Source: Phreatobacter sp. (lineage in GTDB: Bacteria; Pseudomonadota; Alphaproteobacteria; Rhizobiales; Phreatobacteraceae). From it: DNA of 64,000 bases. Shown one piece after another: positions 18,302 to 26,442 of the stretch (the stretch's first letter is position 1; each line of letters opens with the position of its first letter). The stretch spans positions 1 through 64,000 of the forward strand of contig NZ_JAPZTZ010000031.1 of NCBI RefSeq assembly GCF_027532945.1, written 5' to 3'. The translations under genes were made by a program, and so were the position numbers. The notes beneath the pieces were generated by a model. The model saw only the letters and a program-made list of their open reading frames with translations, had not been told where the DNA came from and did not search any database.

Positions 18302-19216
18302 ATGCAGTCCCGCCGCGACGTTCTCGCGCTCCTTGCCGCGCTCCCCGGGGCCGGCACTGCATTGGCCCAGGGCGAGGATTGGCGGCGCGCCTATCCGGAA
18401 CTCGTCCTCTCGGTGACGCCTGCGGAGAATTCCGGCGGCGTCATCGACCGTTTTGCCCCCTTCGCCGATTACCTGTCGCGGGCTCTCGGCGTGAAGGTCA
18501 CGATCCGCATCGCCAACGACTATGCCGCGGTGATCGAAGGCCTGCGCTCCGGCCAGGTGCACATCGCCCATATGGGCCCGGCGGCCTATGCCCGCGCCTC
18601 CATCGTGACGCAGGACGGCATCGAGCCCCTCGTCACCATGGCCAATTCGGAAGGCGCCATCGGCTACTATTCGGTGCTCTACGTGCGGGCGAACGATGCC
18701 GCACGCTCGCTGCAGGACCTGCGCGGCCGCAACCTCTGCCTCGTCGATCCGAATTCGGCCTCCGGCAACAACGTGCCGCGCTATGCGATGTCGAAGCTTG
18801 GTCTTGAGCCCGAGAGCCACTTCGACCGGGTCGTCTATTCCGGCAGCCACGAGAACGCCGTGATCGCCCTTTCCCAGGGCACCTGCGACGCCGCCTTCAA
18901 CTGGTGGAACACCGAGCGCGAGTCGAACCTCCAGCGCATGGCCACCAAGGGCATGGTGAAGGCCGATGATTTCCGCATTGTCTTCAGGTCCGAACTCATC
19001 CCCGGCTCGCCGGTGGCGATGATGCGGGCAACGCCCGAACCGCTGCGGCGCGCGGTGCAGCAGGCCTTCATGGAGGCCTCGGAGAAGGGCCGGGAGGCTT
19101 TCCTGCGCATCAGCGACGGCAATGCAACGGGCTATGTGCCGGTGAAGGCCGAGGACTACCGCGTGATGATCGACCTGTCGCGCTACATCGACCAGATGCG
19201 GCGCCGACGGAGCTGA
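18302..19216 (+). CDS. phnD: Phosphonate-binding periplasmic protein PhnD, copy 2
   Basis: Second substrate-binding protein, 304 residues. The signal starts MQSRRDVLALLAALPGAGTA, where SRRDVL fits a twin-arginine motif well. The family segments are kept: LSVTPAENSGGVIDRFAPF, YAAVIEGLRSGQVHIAHMGP, IGYYSVLYVRAND, CLVDPNSASGNNVPRY and CDAAFNWWNTE. Compared with copy 1 the cleft residue region AYYGPSS is replaced by AHMGPAA, so the two proteins may prefer different ligands. It sits 67 bp after copy 1 and 11 bp before phnE, on the same transcript. Two binding proteins feeding one pair of permeases is a plausible way to widen substrate range. Confidence 0.93.
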   Translation: MQSRRDVLALLAALPGAGTALAQGEDWRRAYPELVLSVTPAENSGGVIDRFAPFADYLSRALGVKVTIRIANDYAAVIEGLRSGQVHIAHMGPAAYARASIVTQDGIEPLVTMANSEGAIGYYSVLYVRANDAARSLQDLRGRNLCLVDPNSASGNNVPRYAMSKLGLEPESHFDRVVYSGSHENAVIALSQGTCDAAFNWWNTERESNLQRMATKGMVKADDFRIVFRSELIPGSPVAMMRATPEPLRRAVQQAFMEASEKGREAFLRISDGNATGYVPVKAEDYRVMIDLSRYIDQMRRRRS

Positions 19217-19227
19217 AGAAAGACACG

Positions 19228-20124
19228 ATGTCCAACACCGTCCAGAGCCTGCCTGACCACCAGCTCAGCCCCCTTGCCCGCGCCTATGCCGAGGCAGTTG
19301 CTGCCAAGCGCCGGCAAGTGATCATCGGCCTCATGCTCTTTGTGGGCGCCTTCATCGTCGCCGGCATTGTCGCGGACGTGAAGCCGGCAACCTTCTTCAC
19401 CAATCTCTGGCGCTTCACCGACTATCTCGGCCGCATCTTCACGCTCGAACAGGGGCCCTATGCCGGCCGCTTCGTCCTCTTCGACGTGGTCGAGTGGATG
19501 TGGGGCTTCGACAAGTGGCTGAAGCTCCTGTGGGAGACGATCCTCATCGCCTATGTCGGCACCCTGTCGGGCGCCATAGGCGGCTTCGTCTTCTCCTTCC
19601 TCTCGGCCCGCAACCTCACGCCGAACAGCACCATCTGCTTCCTCGCCAAGCGCTGGCTCGAGTTCTGCCGCACCGTTCCCGAGATCGTCTTCGCGCTGAT
19701 CTTCGTCGTCGCCTTCGGCCTCGGCCCGCTGGCCGGGCTCCTTGCCATCGCCGTCCACACCTTCGGGGCGCTGGGCAAGCAGTTCGCCGAGGTCGCCGAG
19801 AACATCGACATGAAGCCGGTCGACGGCCTCACCGCCACCGGGGCCACCTGGACCGAGCGCATGCGCTTCGCGGTGATGCCGCAAGTCATCTCCAACTATG
19901 CGAGCTACGCCCTGCTGCGCTTCGAGGTGAATGTCCGCGGCGCTGCGGTCATGGGCTTTGTCGGCGCCGGCGGCATCGGCCAGGACCTCGTCGAGGCGAT
20001 CCGCAAGTTCTACTACGCCGACGTCTCGGCGATCCTCGTGCTGATCATCCTCACCGTCATGCTGATCGACCTCGGCACCGAGCGGCTGCGCCACCACTTC
20101 ATCGGCATGGAGTCCCGCTCGTGA
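19228..20124 (+). CDS. phnE: Phosphonate ABC transporter permease PhnE, copy 1
   Basis: Inner-membrane permease of 298 residues with about six membrane helices; the first is at residues 30-50 (VIIGLMLFVGAFIVAGIVAD). The EAA-type cytoplasmic loop that docks on PhnC is seen as VDGLTATGATWTERMRFAVMPQV, followed by GFVGAGGIGQDL. The start follows the phnD-2 stop by 11 bp with AAGAAAGA upstream. The 3' end overlaps the next permease start (GTGA). With copy 2 it forms the heterodimeric channel. Confidence 0.94.
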   Translation: MSNTVQSLPDHQLSPLARAYAEAVAAKRRQVIIGLMLFVGAFIVAGIVADVKPATFFTNLWRFTDYLGRIFTLEQGPYAGRFVLFDVVEWMWGFDKWLKLLWETILIAYVGTLSGAIGGFVFSFLSARNLTPNSTICFLAKRWLEFCRTVPEIVFALIFVVAFGLGPLAGLLAIAVHTFGALGKQFAEVAENIDMKPVDGLTATGATWTERMRFAVMPQVISNYASYALLRFEVNVRGAAVMGFVGAGGIGQDLVEAIRKFYYADVSAILVLIILTVMLIDLGTERLRHHFIGMESRS

Positions 20125-20996
20125 CCGACGCCATCCATCCTCTCCGCAAGGCCGCGCTCGACGACCGCAGCGCCCTCATCGCCCGTTACCCCGACGTTTT
20201 CTCCCCCCCGCTGTGGACGCGGCTCCAGCCCCTGCTCATCCTTGGCGGGCTGGTGCTGCTCTTCGTCTATGGCCTCGTCGCCCTCGACGTGCAGCCCGGT
20301 CGCATCATCACCGGCATCGGCAAACTCGGCCAATTCATCTGGTTCATGCTGCCGCCCTCGACCGACACCTGGGCGAAGTTCTGGATCTACATGCATGCCC
20401 TCGGCGAGACGGTCGCCATCGCCTTCCTCGGCACTTTCACCGCAGCGATCCTCGCCCTGCCCATCGGCTTCCTGGCGGCCAAGAACATCGTCCCCAACAT
20501 CGTCATCCACTTCGTCTCGCGCCGCTTCCTCGACACGATCCGCGGCGTGGACGAGCTGATCTGGGCGCTGATCTGGGTGAGCGTCGTCGGCCTTGGCCCC
20601 TTCGCCGGCGTGCTCGCCCTCATCTGCTCGAATTTCGGCCTCTTCGCCAAGCTCTTCTCCGAGGCGATCGAAGCCGCCGACCGCAAGGCCTCCGAGGGCG
20701 TTGCCTCCACCGGCGGCAGCCAGATCCACGCGATTCGCTTCGGCATCCTGCCGCAGGTCCTGCCGATCTTCGGCAGCCAGGTGCTCTATTTCTTCGAGAG
20801 CAACACCCGCTCGGCGACCATCATCGGCATCGTCGGCGCCGGCGGCATCGGCCTGCACCTTGCCGAGCAGATCCGCGTGCTGGAATACCAGCATGTCTCG
20901 GCGCTGATCCTGATGATCCTCGTCACGGTCGCCATCATCGACCAGGTCTCGACGCGGCTGCGATTCGCCCTCATCGGCGAGCGCAAGGCTGACTGA
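20121..20996 (+). CDS. phnE: Phosphonate ABC transporter permease PhnE, copy 2
   Basis: Second permease of the importer, 291 residues, starting with GTG at 20121 inside the stop of the preceding gene, a translational-coupling arrangement. It has about six membrane helices; the EAA loop reads ASEGVASTGGSQIHAIRFGI and is followed by IIGIVGAGGIGLHLAEQI. An ATG is not available at a suitable position, and the N-terminal segment HPLRKAALDDRSALIARYPD is typical for the longer PhnE type. It ends 3 bp from the end of phnF on the opposite strand. Confidence 0.92.
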   Translation: MTDAIHPLRKAALDDRSALIARYPDVFSPPLWTRLQPLLILGGLVLLFVYGLVALDVQPGRIITGIGKLGQFIWFMLPPSTDTWAKFWIYMHALGETVAIAFLGTFTAAILALPIGFLAAKNIVPNIVIHFVSRRFLDTIRGVDELIWALIWVSVVGLGPFAGVLALICSNFGLFAKLFSEAIEAADRKASEGVASTGGSQIHAIRFGILPQVLPIFGSQVLYFFESNTRSATIIGIVGAGGIGLHLAEQIRVLEYQHVSALILMILVTVAIIDQVSTRLRFALIGERKAD

Positions 20997-20999
20997 GCC

Positions 21000-21719
21000 T
21001 CAGCCGCCGACCGTCAGTCGGACGCGGTCGGCGCAGAAATGCGAGCGCGCCCACTGGATGGGCACGCCATCCGGATCGACATTGACGCTGTCGATGACAA
21101 GCACCGGCCGGCCCTCGGCGATCTCCAGGCGCTTCGCATCCACCGCGTCGGCGACGGAGGCACCGATCCGCGTCGTGGCGCGGCGATAGTCCGGCACGCC
21201 GCAGGCGGCGAGCGCGGCGGTGATGGAGCCGGTGGCACCATAGACCTGCGGCACCCCGGCAAAGCGCGGCAGCGGGAAGGCCGTCACCGCCCAGGAGATC
21301 GGCACGCCATCGGCGAAATGGGCGCTCTCGACCATCACCACCGGATCCTCCGGCGACAGGTCCAGCGCCTCGGCAATCTCGGCGTTCGCTCCCATCTCGC
21401 GGAACCCCAGCAACCGGCCGGCGGGGTCACGCGCCTGGCCGACGACGATTTCGGAAAAGCGCGTGCGCCGGCCGATCGGATAGGAGAGCGGCTTCGCCTC
21501 GACATAGGTTCCCGATCCCTGGGTGACCCGCACCAGGCCCTTGTCCACCAGCGACTTGATCGCCTGGCGCACCGTATGGCGGTTGACGCCGAAGCGTTCC
21601 GTCAGCGCCGCCTCGGTCGGCAGCCGCGTGCCGGGCGTCAGCCCGCCGCCGGCGATCTCCGCCTCGATCGTCTCGGCGATCTGCCGCCAGACCGTGACGC
21701 CCCTGCCCCTCGCCAGCAT
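21000..21719 (-). CDS. phnF: Phosphonate utilisation transcriptional regulator PhnF (GntR/HutC family)
   Basis: GntR-family repressor of 239 residues in the HutC subfamily. The winged HTH spans residues 5-75 (WRQIAETIEAEIAGGGLTPG, then RFGVNRHTVRQAIKSL and GLVRVTQGSGTYV). PLSYPIGRRTRFSE starts the UTRA effector domain, which ends in VNVDPDGVPIQWARSHFCADRV. In PhnF proteins of other bacteria the effector domain senses phosphate or a C-P lyase intermediate. It is divergent from phnG, and the 120-bp gap holds a Pho-box-like repeat and an inverted repeat at the phnG start, so it probably controls itself and phnG-N. Confidence 0.93.
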   Translation of the reverse strand: MLARGRGVTVWRQIAETIEAEIAGGGLTPGTRLPTEAALTERFGVNRHTVRQAIKSLVDKGLVRVTQGSGTYVEAKPLSYPIGRRTRFSEIVVGQARDPAGRLLGFREMGANAEIAEALDLSPEDPVVMVESAHFADGVPISWAVTAFPLPRFAGVPQVYGATGSITAALAACGVPDYRRATTRIGASVADAVDAKRLEIAEGRPVLVIDSVNVDPDGVPIQWARSHFCADRVRLTVGG

Positions 21720-21726
21720 CCTGCCT

Positions 21727-21744
21727 CCGTCATGCTCCTGTCAT
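21727..21744 (+). promoter_or_regulatory. Candidate Pho box for phnG-N
   Basis: CCGTCAT GCTC CTGTCAT on the plus strand: 7-4-7 repeat, 6/7 and 7/7 matches to the PhoB half-site. It begins only 8 bp from the phnF start on the other strand and lies about 95 bp before phnG, so PhoB bound here could act on both directions. Confidence 0.65.
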
Positions 21745-21829
21745 CGGCCGGGCCGATAGGACGGGCGATCCGATCACGCCGGAACCGCATTTCCGCTTGC
21801 CCGCCACGCGCTCGACGTTGTAGGACATA

Positions 21830-21853
21830 ATTGGTCTAGATGAATACACCAAT
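21830..21853. promoter_or_regulatory. PhnF operator-like inverted repeat
   Basis: Arms ATTGGTCTA (21830-21838) and TACACCAAT (21845-21853) are inverted repeats matching at 8 of 9 positions across a 6-base spacer. HutC-type GntR proteins commonly bind palindromes with GGT/ACC cores, and published PhnF operators contain TGGT and ACCA halves. The element covers the first possible ATG of phnG, a good place for repression. Confidence 0.6.
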
Positions 21854-22313
21854 CATGCACACCGAACCCGCCCATCGCGATTCGCCGAACGCCCGCAAAG
21901 CTATCATGGCCGTGGTCGCGCGGGCGACCGTCGCCGAGCTTTCCGGCCTCGATGACCTCGTTCCGGAGGGTGTGACCATTCTTCGCGCCCCGGAAATCGG
22001 CCTCGTCATGGTGCGTGGCCGTATCGGCGGCGACGGCGCACCCTTCAATCTCGGCGAGGCGACGGTGACGCGCGCCGCGCTCGCCCTTCCCGGCGGCGAG
22101 ATCGGCTACGGCCACGTCCTCGGCCGCGACAAGGACAAGGCGCGGCTCGCCGCCCTTGCCGACGCGCTTTGGCAGGCCCCCGCCAGCCGCGACGCGGTGG
22201 AGGCGGTGCTGGCACCGGTGCGCGACAGGCTCGACGCCGAGACGGCCCTCAAGCGCGAACGCGCCGCCGCCACCCGCGTCGACTTTTTCACCATGGTCCG
22301 CGGAGACAATTGA
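21840..22313 (+). CDS. phnG: Carbon-phosphorus lyase complex subunit PhnG
   Basis: Subunit of the PhnGHIJ core complex, 157 residues from the first ATG. The family start pattern is seen at ARKAIMAVVARATVAEL, and RGRIGGDGAPFNLGEATVTR with GYGHVLGRDKDKARLAALAD are the conserved core. An in-frame ATG at 21855 is equally possible and would clear most of the inverted repeat at 21830-21853; neither start has a strong ribosome binding site, so a leaderless or short-leader message is possible. With PhnI, PhnG and PhnH displace adenine from ATP and attach the phosphonate to ribose triphosphate. The stop overlaps the phnH start by one base. Confidence 0.94.
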   Translation: MNTPIMHTEPAHRDSPNARKAIMAVVARATVAELSGLDDLVPEGVTILRAPEIGLVMVRGRIGGDGAPFNLGEATVTRAALALPGGEIGYGHVLGRDKDKARLAALADALWQAPASRDAVEAVLAPVRDRLDAETALKRERAAATRVDFFTMVRGDN

Positions 22314-22906
22314 TGGCCGTCGCCCTCGCCTTCGCCGATCCCGTCCGCGACGCCCAGGCCGCCTTCCGCGCGGTGATGAACGCCATGGCGCGGCCGGGCT
22401 CTGTGCAGCCGGTTGCCGGCCTCACCGGTGCGCCTGCGCCGCTCAGCCCCACGGCTGCGGCCATCGCCGTCGCCCTCGCCGATTACGAGACGCCGCTCTG
22501 GCTCGACCCGGCCCTCGCGGCCGCTCCCGATGTCGGTGCCTGGCTGACCTTCCACACCGGCGCGCGCATCGTCGCCGAGCCGGCGCGGGCGGCCTTCGCC
22601 CTCGTCGCCGAGCCGGCAGCCCTGCCCGACTTTGCCACCTTCGCGCAGGGCACCGACGTCTATCCCGACCGCTCGACGACGCTCATCCTGCAAGTGGCAT
22701 CGCTGACAGGCGGCCCCGTTCTGCGCCTCTCCGGCCCCGGCATATCCGGTCACGCCCATCTCGCGGCCACCAGCCTGCCGGCCGATATCACCGCGCATCT
22801 TGCCGCCAACCACGCCCTCTTCCCGCGCGGCGTCGACCTCGTCCTCGCCGGCCCCGAGGGCGTCGCCGCCCTGCCGCGCACCACCCGCGTCACCGAGGAG
22901 GCCTGA
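22313..22906 (+). CDS. phnH: Carbon-phosphorus lyase complex subunit PhnH
   Basis: PhnH, 197 residues, a structural subunit of the C-P lyase core. Conserved features visible are FADPVRDAQAAFRAVMNAMA at the N-terminus, ALADYETPLWLDP, LPDFATFAQGTDVYPDRSTT and LSGPGI. The start at 22313 shares a base with the phnG stop (TGATG). It runs 3 bp short of phnI. The length is normal for the family and no key region is missing. Confidence 0.95.
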   Translation: MAVALAFADPVRDAQAAFRAVMNAMARPGSVQPVAGLTGAPAPLSPTAAAIAVALADYETPLWLDPALAAAPDVGAWLTFHTGARIVAEPARAAFALVAEPAALPDFATFAQGTDVYPDRSTTLILQVASLTGGPVLRLSGPGISGHAHLAATSLPADITAHLAANHALFPRGVDLVLAGPEGVAALPRTTRVTEEA

Positions 22907-22909
22907 CCC

Positions 22910-24019
22910 ATGTATGTGGCCGTCAAGGGTGGCGAGCGCGCCATCGACAACGCCCACCGGCTCCTCGCCCACCATCGTCGCGGCGATCCGGCCGTCCCCG
23001 AGGTTGCCTCCGCCCAGATCCGCGAGCAGCTGACGCTTGCCGTCGACCGCGTCATGACCGAGGGCTCGCTCTACGACCGCGACCTTGCGGCGCTGGCCAT
23101 CAAGCAGGCGCGTGGCGACCTCGTCGAGGCGGCCTTCCTCGTCCGCGCCTTCCGCACCACCCTGCCGCGCTTCGGTGCTACCGAGGCGATCGACACCGGC
23201 GCCATGCAGGTGGCGCGGCGCGTCTCGGCCACCTTCAAGGACATTCCCGGCGGCCAGGTCCTGGGCCCGACCTTCGACTACACCCACCGCCTCATCGACT
23301 TCCTGCTTGAGGCCGGCGGCGAGCCGCCTGAGCCGGCCCGCGCCGCCGCCGACGACACCGCCATGCCGCGCGTGACGGATCTTCTCGGCGCCGACGACCT
23401 CATCGAGCGCAATCCGCCCGGCGATCCGGACGCGCCCGTGCCGGACCTCACCCGCGAGCCGCTCGACCTTCCGGCGGGCCGTGACCTGCGCCTGCAGAAT
23501 CTCGCCCGCGGCGACGAGGGCTTCCTCCTGGCGCTCGGCTATTCGACGCAGCGCGGCTTCGGCCGCTCCCATCCCTTCGCCGGCGAGATCCGCCTCGGCG
23601 AGGTGGAGGTGGAGCTGTTCTCCGAGGATCTCGGTTTCGCCGTGCCGCTGGGCGACATCACCGTTACCGAGTGCCAGATGGTCAACCAGTTCAAGGGCTC
23701 GTCGACCGAGCCGCCGCGCTTCACCCGCGGCTATGGCCTCGCCTTCGGCCATTGCGAGCGCAAGACCATGGGCATGGCCCTCGTCGATCGCGCCTTGCGC
23801 GCCGAGGAACTCGGCGAGGAGGTGAACGCCCCGGCGCAGGACGAGGAATTCGTGCTGATGCATTCGGACAACGTCCAGGCAACCGGCTTCGTCGAGCACC
23901 TGAAGCTGCCGCACTATGTCGACTTCCAGGCCGAGCTCGGCCTGATCCGGCAGATGCGGCGCGAGATCGCCGAGCGCCAGGCGGCGAGCACGCCAGCGCT
24001 CAAGGAGGCCACGGAATGA
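22910..24019 (+). CDS. phnI: Carbon-phosphorus lyase core subunit PhnI
   Basis: PhnI, 369 residues, the catalytic nucleosidase-type subunit that with PhnG, PhnH and PhnL makes ribose-phosphonate triphosphate from ATP and phosphonate. It starts MYVAVKGGERAIDNAHRLL, the family-typical first residues, and keeps FSTQRGFGRSHPFAGEIR-like core (seen as GYSTQRGFGRSHPFAGE), ECQMVNQFKGSSTEPPRFTR and the C-terminal YGLAFGHCERKTMGMALVDR. ATGA overlap with phnJ indicates coupled translation. Nothing is truncated. Confidence 0.96.
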   Translation: MYVAVKGGERAIDNAHRLLAHHRRGDPAVPEVASAQIREQLTLAVDRVMTEGSLYDRDLAALAIKQARGDLVEAAFLVRAFRTTLPRFGATEAIDTGAMQVARRVSATFKDIPGGQVLGPTFDYTHRLIDFLLEAGGEPPEPARAAADDTAMPRVTDLLGADDLIERNPPGDPDAPVPDLTREPLDLPAGRDLRLQNLARGDEGFLLALGYSTQRGFGRSHPFAGEIRLGEVEVELFSEDLGFAVPLGDITVTECQMVNQFKGSSTEPPRFTRGYGLAFGHCERKTMGMALVDRALRAEELGEEVNAPAQDEEFVLMHSDNVQATGFVEHLKLPHYVDFQAELGLIRQMRREIAERQAASTPALKEATE

Positions 24020-24918
24020 CCAGCCACCCGACCGCCTCCGGCTACAACTTCGCCTATCTCGACGAGCAGACGAAGCGGATGATCCGCCGGGCCATCCTCA
24101 AGGCCATCGCCATTCCCGGCTACCAGGTGCCCTTCGCCTCGCGCGAGATGCCGATGCCCTATGGCTGGGGCACCGGCGGCGTGCAGGTGACGGCGGCGAT
24201 CCTCGGCCCCGACGACCGGCTGAAGGTCATCGACCAGGGCGCCGACGACACGACCAACGCCGTCTCCATCCGCAAGTTCTTCGAGAAGACGGCGGGCGTC
24301 GCCACCACCACCCACACGGCCGAGGCGACGGTCATCCAGACCCGCCACCGCATCCCCGAGAAGACGCTCGGCCCCGATCAGGTGCTGGTCTACCAGGTGC
24401 CGATTCCCGAGCCGCTGCGCTTCCTCGAGCCGCGCGAGACCGAGACCCGCGTCATGCACGCGCTGGAGGATTACGGCCTCATGCATGTGAAGCTCTACGA
24501 GGACATTGCCCGCCACGGCCACATCGCCACCACCTACGCCTATCCGGTGAAGGTCGAGGACCGCTACGTGATGGACCCTTCGCCGACGCCGAAATTCGAC
24601 AATCCGAAGATGAACGACTGTGCCGCCCTGCAGCTCTTCGGCGCCGGCCGCGAGAAGCGCATCTACGCTCTGCCGCCGCATACCAAGGTGGTCTCGCTCG
24701 ACTTCGAGGACCATCCCTTCGAGCCGACCAAGTTCGACCATGCCTGCGGCCTCTGCGGGGCGACGCACACCTATCTCGACGAGGTCATCACCGACGATGC
24801 CGGCGGGCGCATGTTCGTCTGCTCCGACACCGACCATTGCGAGGAGCGGCGCGCCGAGGGCCATCGCGGCGACCTGCTCGGCGAGGCCCCGGCGGAGATC
24901 GCGGGAGCGGCGGAATGA
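24016..24918 (+). CDS. phnJ: Carbon-phosphorus lyase PhnJ (radical SAM-type)
   Basis: Iron-sulfur enzyme that cleaves the C-P bond of ribose-1-phosphonate 5-phosphate, releasing the alkane and ribose cyclic phosphate. It has 300 residues. The cluster-binding cysteines C244, C247 and C269 form the CxxC-x21-C motif and C275 matches the catalytic thiyl-radical cysteine (E. coli C241, C244, C266 and C272, a constant offset of 3). Other conserved blocks are YNFAYLDEQTKRMIRRAILK and FASREMPMPYGWGTGGVQV. Its stop overlaps the phnK start (ATGA). All residues needed for activity are present. Confidence 0.97.
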   Translation: MTSHPTASGYNFAYLDEQTKRMIRRAILKAIAIPGYQVPFASREMPMPYGWGTGGVQVTAAILGPDDRLKVIDQGADDTTNAVSIRKFFEKTAGVATTTHTAEATVIQTRHRIPEKTLGPDQVLVYQVPIPEPLRFLEPRETETRVMHALEDYGLMHVKLYEDIARHGHIATTYAYPVKVEDRYVMDPSPTPKFDNPKMNDCAALQLFGAGREKRIYALPPHTKVVSLDFEDHPFEPTKFDHACGLCGATHTYLDEVITDDAGGRMFVCSDTDHCEERRAEGHRGDLLGEAPAEIAGAAE

Positions 24919-25718
24919 CTACGGACATGCACGCCCCGATGGACATGGACACCCCGCTCCTCACCGCCGAGAGCCTGACCAAGTTCTACGGCGCCCGCCT
25001 CGGCTGCCGCGATATCGGCTTCGAGCTCTTCCCCGGCGAGGTCCTCGCCGTGGTGGGTGAATCTGGCTCGGGCAAGTCGACGCTGCTGAAGCTGCTCTCC
25101 GGCCAGCTCGAACCCTCCGGCGGCCGCGTCCTCTACCGGATGCGCGACGGCGTCACCCGCGACATCCTCGCCCTCTCCGAGGCCGAGCGGCGCTTCCTCT
25201 TCCGCACCGACTGGGGTTTCGTCCACCAGCACGCCGAGCTCGGCCTGCGCATGGGCGTCTCCGCCGGCGCCAATGTCGGCGAGCGGCTCATGGCGGTCGG
25301 CTGGCGGCACTATGGCCGCATCCGCGAGGAGGCCGAGTCCTGGCTCGAGCGCGTCGAGATCGACCCCTCCCGCATCGACGACCGTCCCACCGCCTATTCC
25401 GGGGGCATGCGCCAGCGCCTGCAGATCGCCCGCAACCTCGTCACCGCTCCGCGCCTCGTCTTCATGGACGAGCCGACCGGCGGCCTCGATGTGTCGGTCC
25501 AGGCGCGCCTGCTCGACCTCGTGCGCGGCCTCGTCGCCGATCTCGGCCTCGCCGCCATCGTCGTCACCCATGACCTCGCGGTCGCTCGCCTCCTGTCGCA
25601 CCGGATCCTGGTGATGAAGGACGGCCGCGCCATCGAGACCGGCCTCACCGACCAGGTTCTGGACGATCCGCGCGAGCCCTATACCCAGCTCCTCGTCTCC
25701 TCGATCCTGCAGCCGTGA
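24915..25718 (+). CDS. phnK: C-P lyase system ATP-binding protein PhnK
   Basis: ABC-type ATPase without a membrane partner that docks on the PhnGHIJ core, 267 residues. Walker A GESGSGKST is at 48-56, the signature is YSGGMRQRLQIAR and Walker B is LVFMDEPTGGLD. It has the extended insert with RTDWGFVHQHAELGLRMGVS that marks PhnK within the oligopeptide-type ATPases. Start overlaps phnJ; an internal ATG follows within a few codons but the first is coupled. Family position is clear from motif and gene order. Confidence 0.95.
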   Translation: MTTDMHAPMDMDTPLLTAESLTKFYGARLGCRDIGFELFPGEVLAVVGESGSGKSTLLKLLSGQLEPSGGRVLYRMRDGVTRDILALSEAERRFLFRTDWGFVHQHAELGLRMGVSAGANVGERLMAVGWRHYGRIREEAESWLERVEIDPSRIDDRPTAYSGGMRQRLQIARNLVTAPRLVFMDEPTGGLDVSVQARLLDLVRGLVADLGLAAIVVTHDLAVARLLSHRILVMKDGRAIETGLTDQVLDDPREPYTQLLVSSILQP

Positions 25719-25726
25719 GGACGGAC

Positions 25727-26434
25727 ATGACCGCGCCCCTCCTCGACATCCGCGACCTCGCCAAGACCTTCACCATGCACCTGCAGGACGGGCTGGTGAT
25801 CCCCGTCGTCTCCGGCGTGAGCCTGACCGTTCAGCCTGGCGAATGCGTGGTGCTTGGCGGCCCCTCGGGCGCCGGCAAGTCGTCGATCCTGAAGATGATC
25901 TACGGCAATTACCGCGCCGATTCCGGCGCCATCCGCGTCGCCGCCGAGGATGGCGAGACGGTGGACGTCGCGAGCGCCGCGCCGCGCCGCGTGCTGGCGC
26001 TGCGCCGCACCACCATCGGCTATGTCTCGCAGTTCCTGCGCGTCATTCCGCGCGTGCCGGCGTTGGCCGTGGTCGCCGAGGCGGCGACCGCCTTCGGCAT
26101 CGACCGGGACGACGCCGAGCGCCGCGCCCGCGACCTGCTCACCCTGCTCAATGTGCCGGAGCGTCTGTGGTCGCTGCCGCCCGCCACCTTCTCAGGCGGC
26201 GAGCAGCAGCGCGTCAACATCGCCCGCGGCTTCATCGCCGACCATCCGATCCTGCTGCTCGACGAGCCGACCGCCTCGCTCGACGCCCGCAACCGCGCCG
26301 CCGTGGTCGAGCTCATCGAGACCAAGAAGCGCGCCGGCACCGCCATCGTCGGCATTTTCCACGACGACGACGTGCGCGAGCGCGTCGCAAGCCGTATCGT
26401 CGATGTGACTCGTTTCGCGGCCGCCGCCGCCTGA
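25727..26434 (+). CDS. phnL: C-P lyase system ATP-binding protein PhnL
   Basis: Second ABC-type ATPase of the lyase system, 235 residues from this ATG. Walker A GGPSGAGKSS begins near residue 44, the signature is FSGGEQQRVNIAR and Walker B is ILLLDEPTASLD. IGYVSQFLRVIPRVPALAVV is typical for PhnL. A GTG at 25715 overlapping the phnK stop is an alternative, but GAGGA sits at a proper distance before the ATG at 25727. PhnL is needed for ribose-phosphonate formation in E. coli; its exact role is still unsettled in the literature. Confidence 0.93.
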   Translation: MTAPLLDIRDLAKTFTMHLQDGLVIPVVSGVSLTVQPGECVVLGGPSGAGKSSILKMIYGNYRADSGAIRVAAEDGETVDVASAAPRRVLALRRTTIGYVSQFLRVIPRVPALAVVAEAATAFGIDRDDAERRARDLLTLLNVPERLWSLPPATFSGGEQQRVNIARGFIADHPILLLDEPTASLDARNRAAVVELIETKKRAGTAIVGIFHDDDVRERVASRIVDVTRFAAAAA

Positions 26435-26442
26435 GGACAGCC

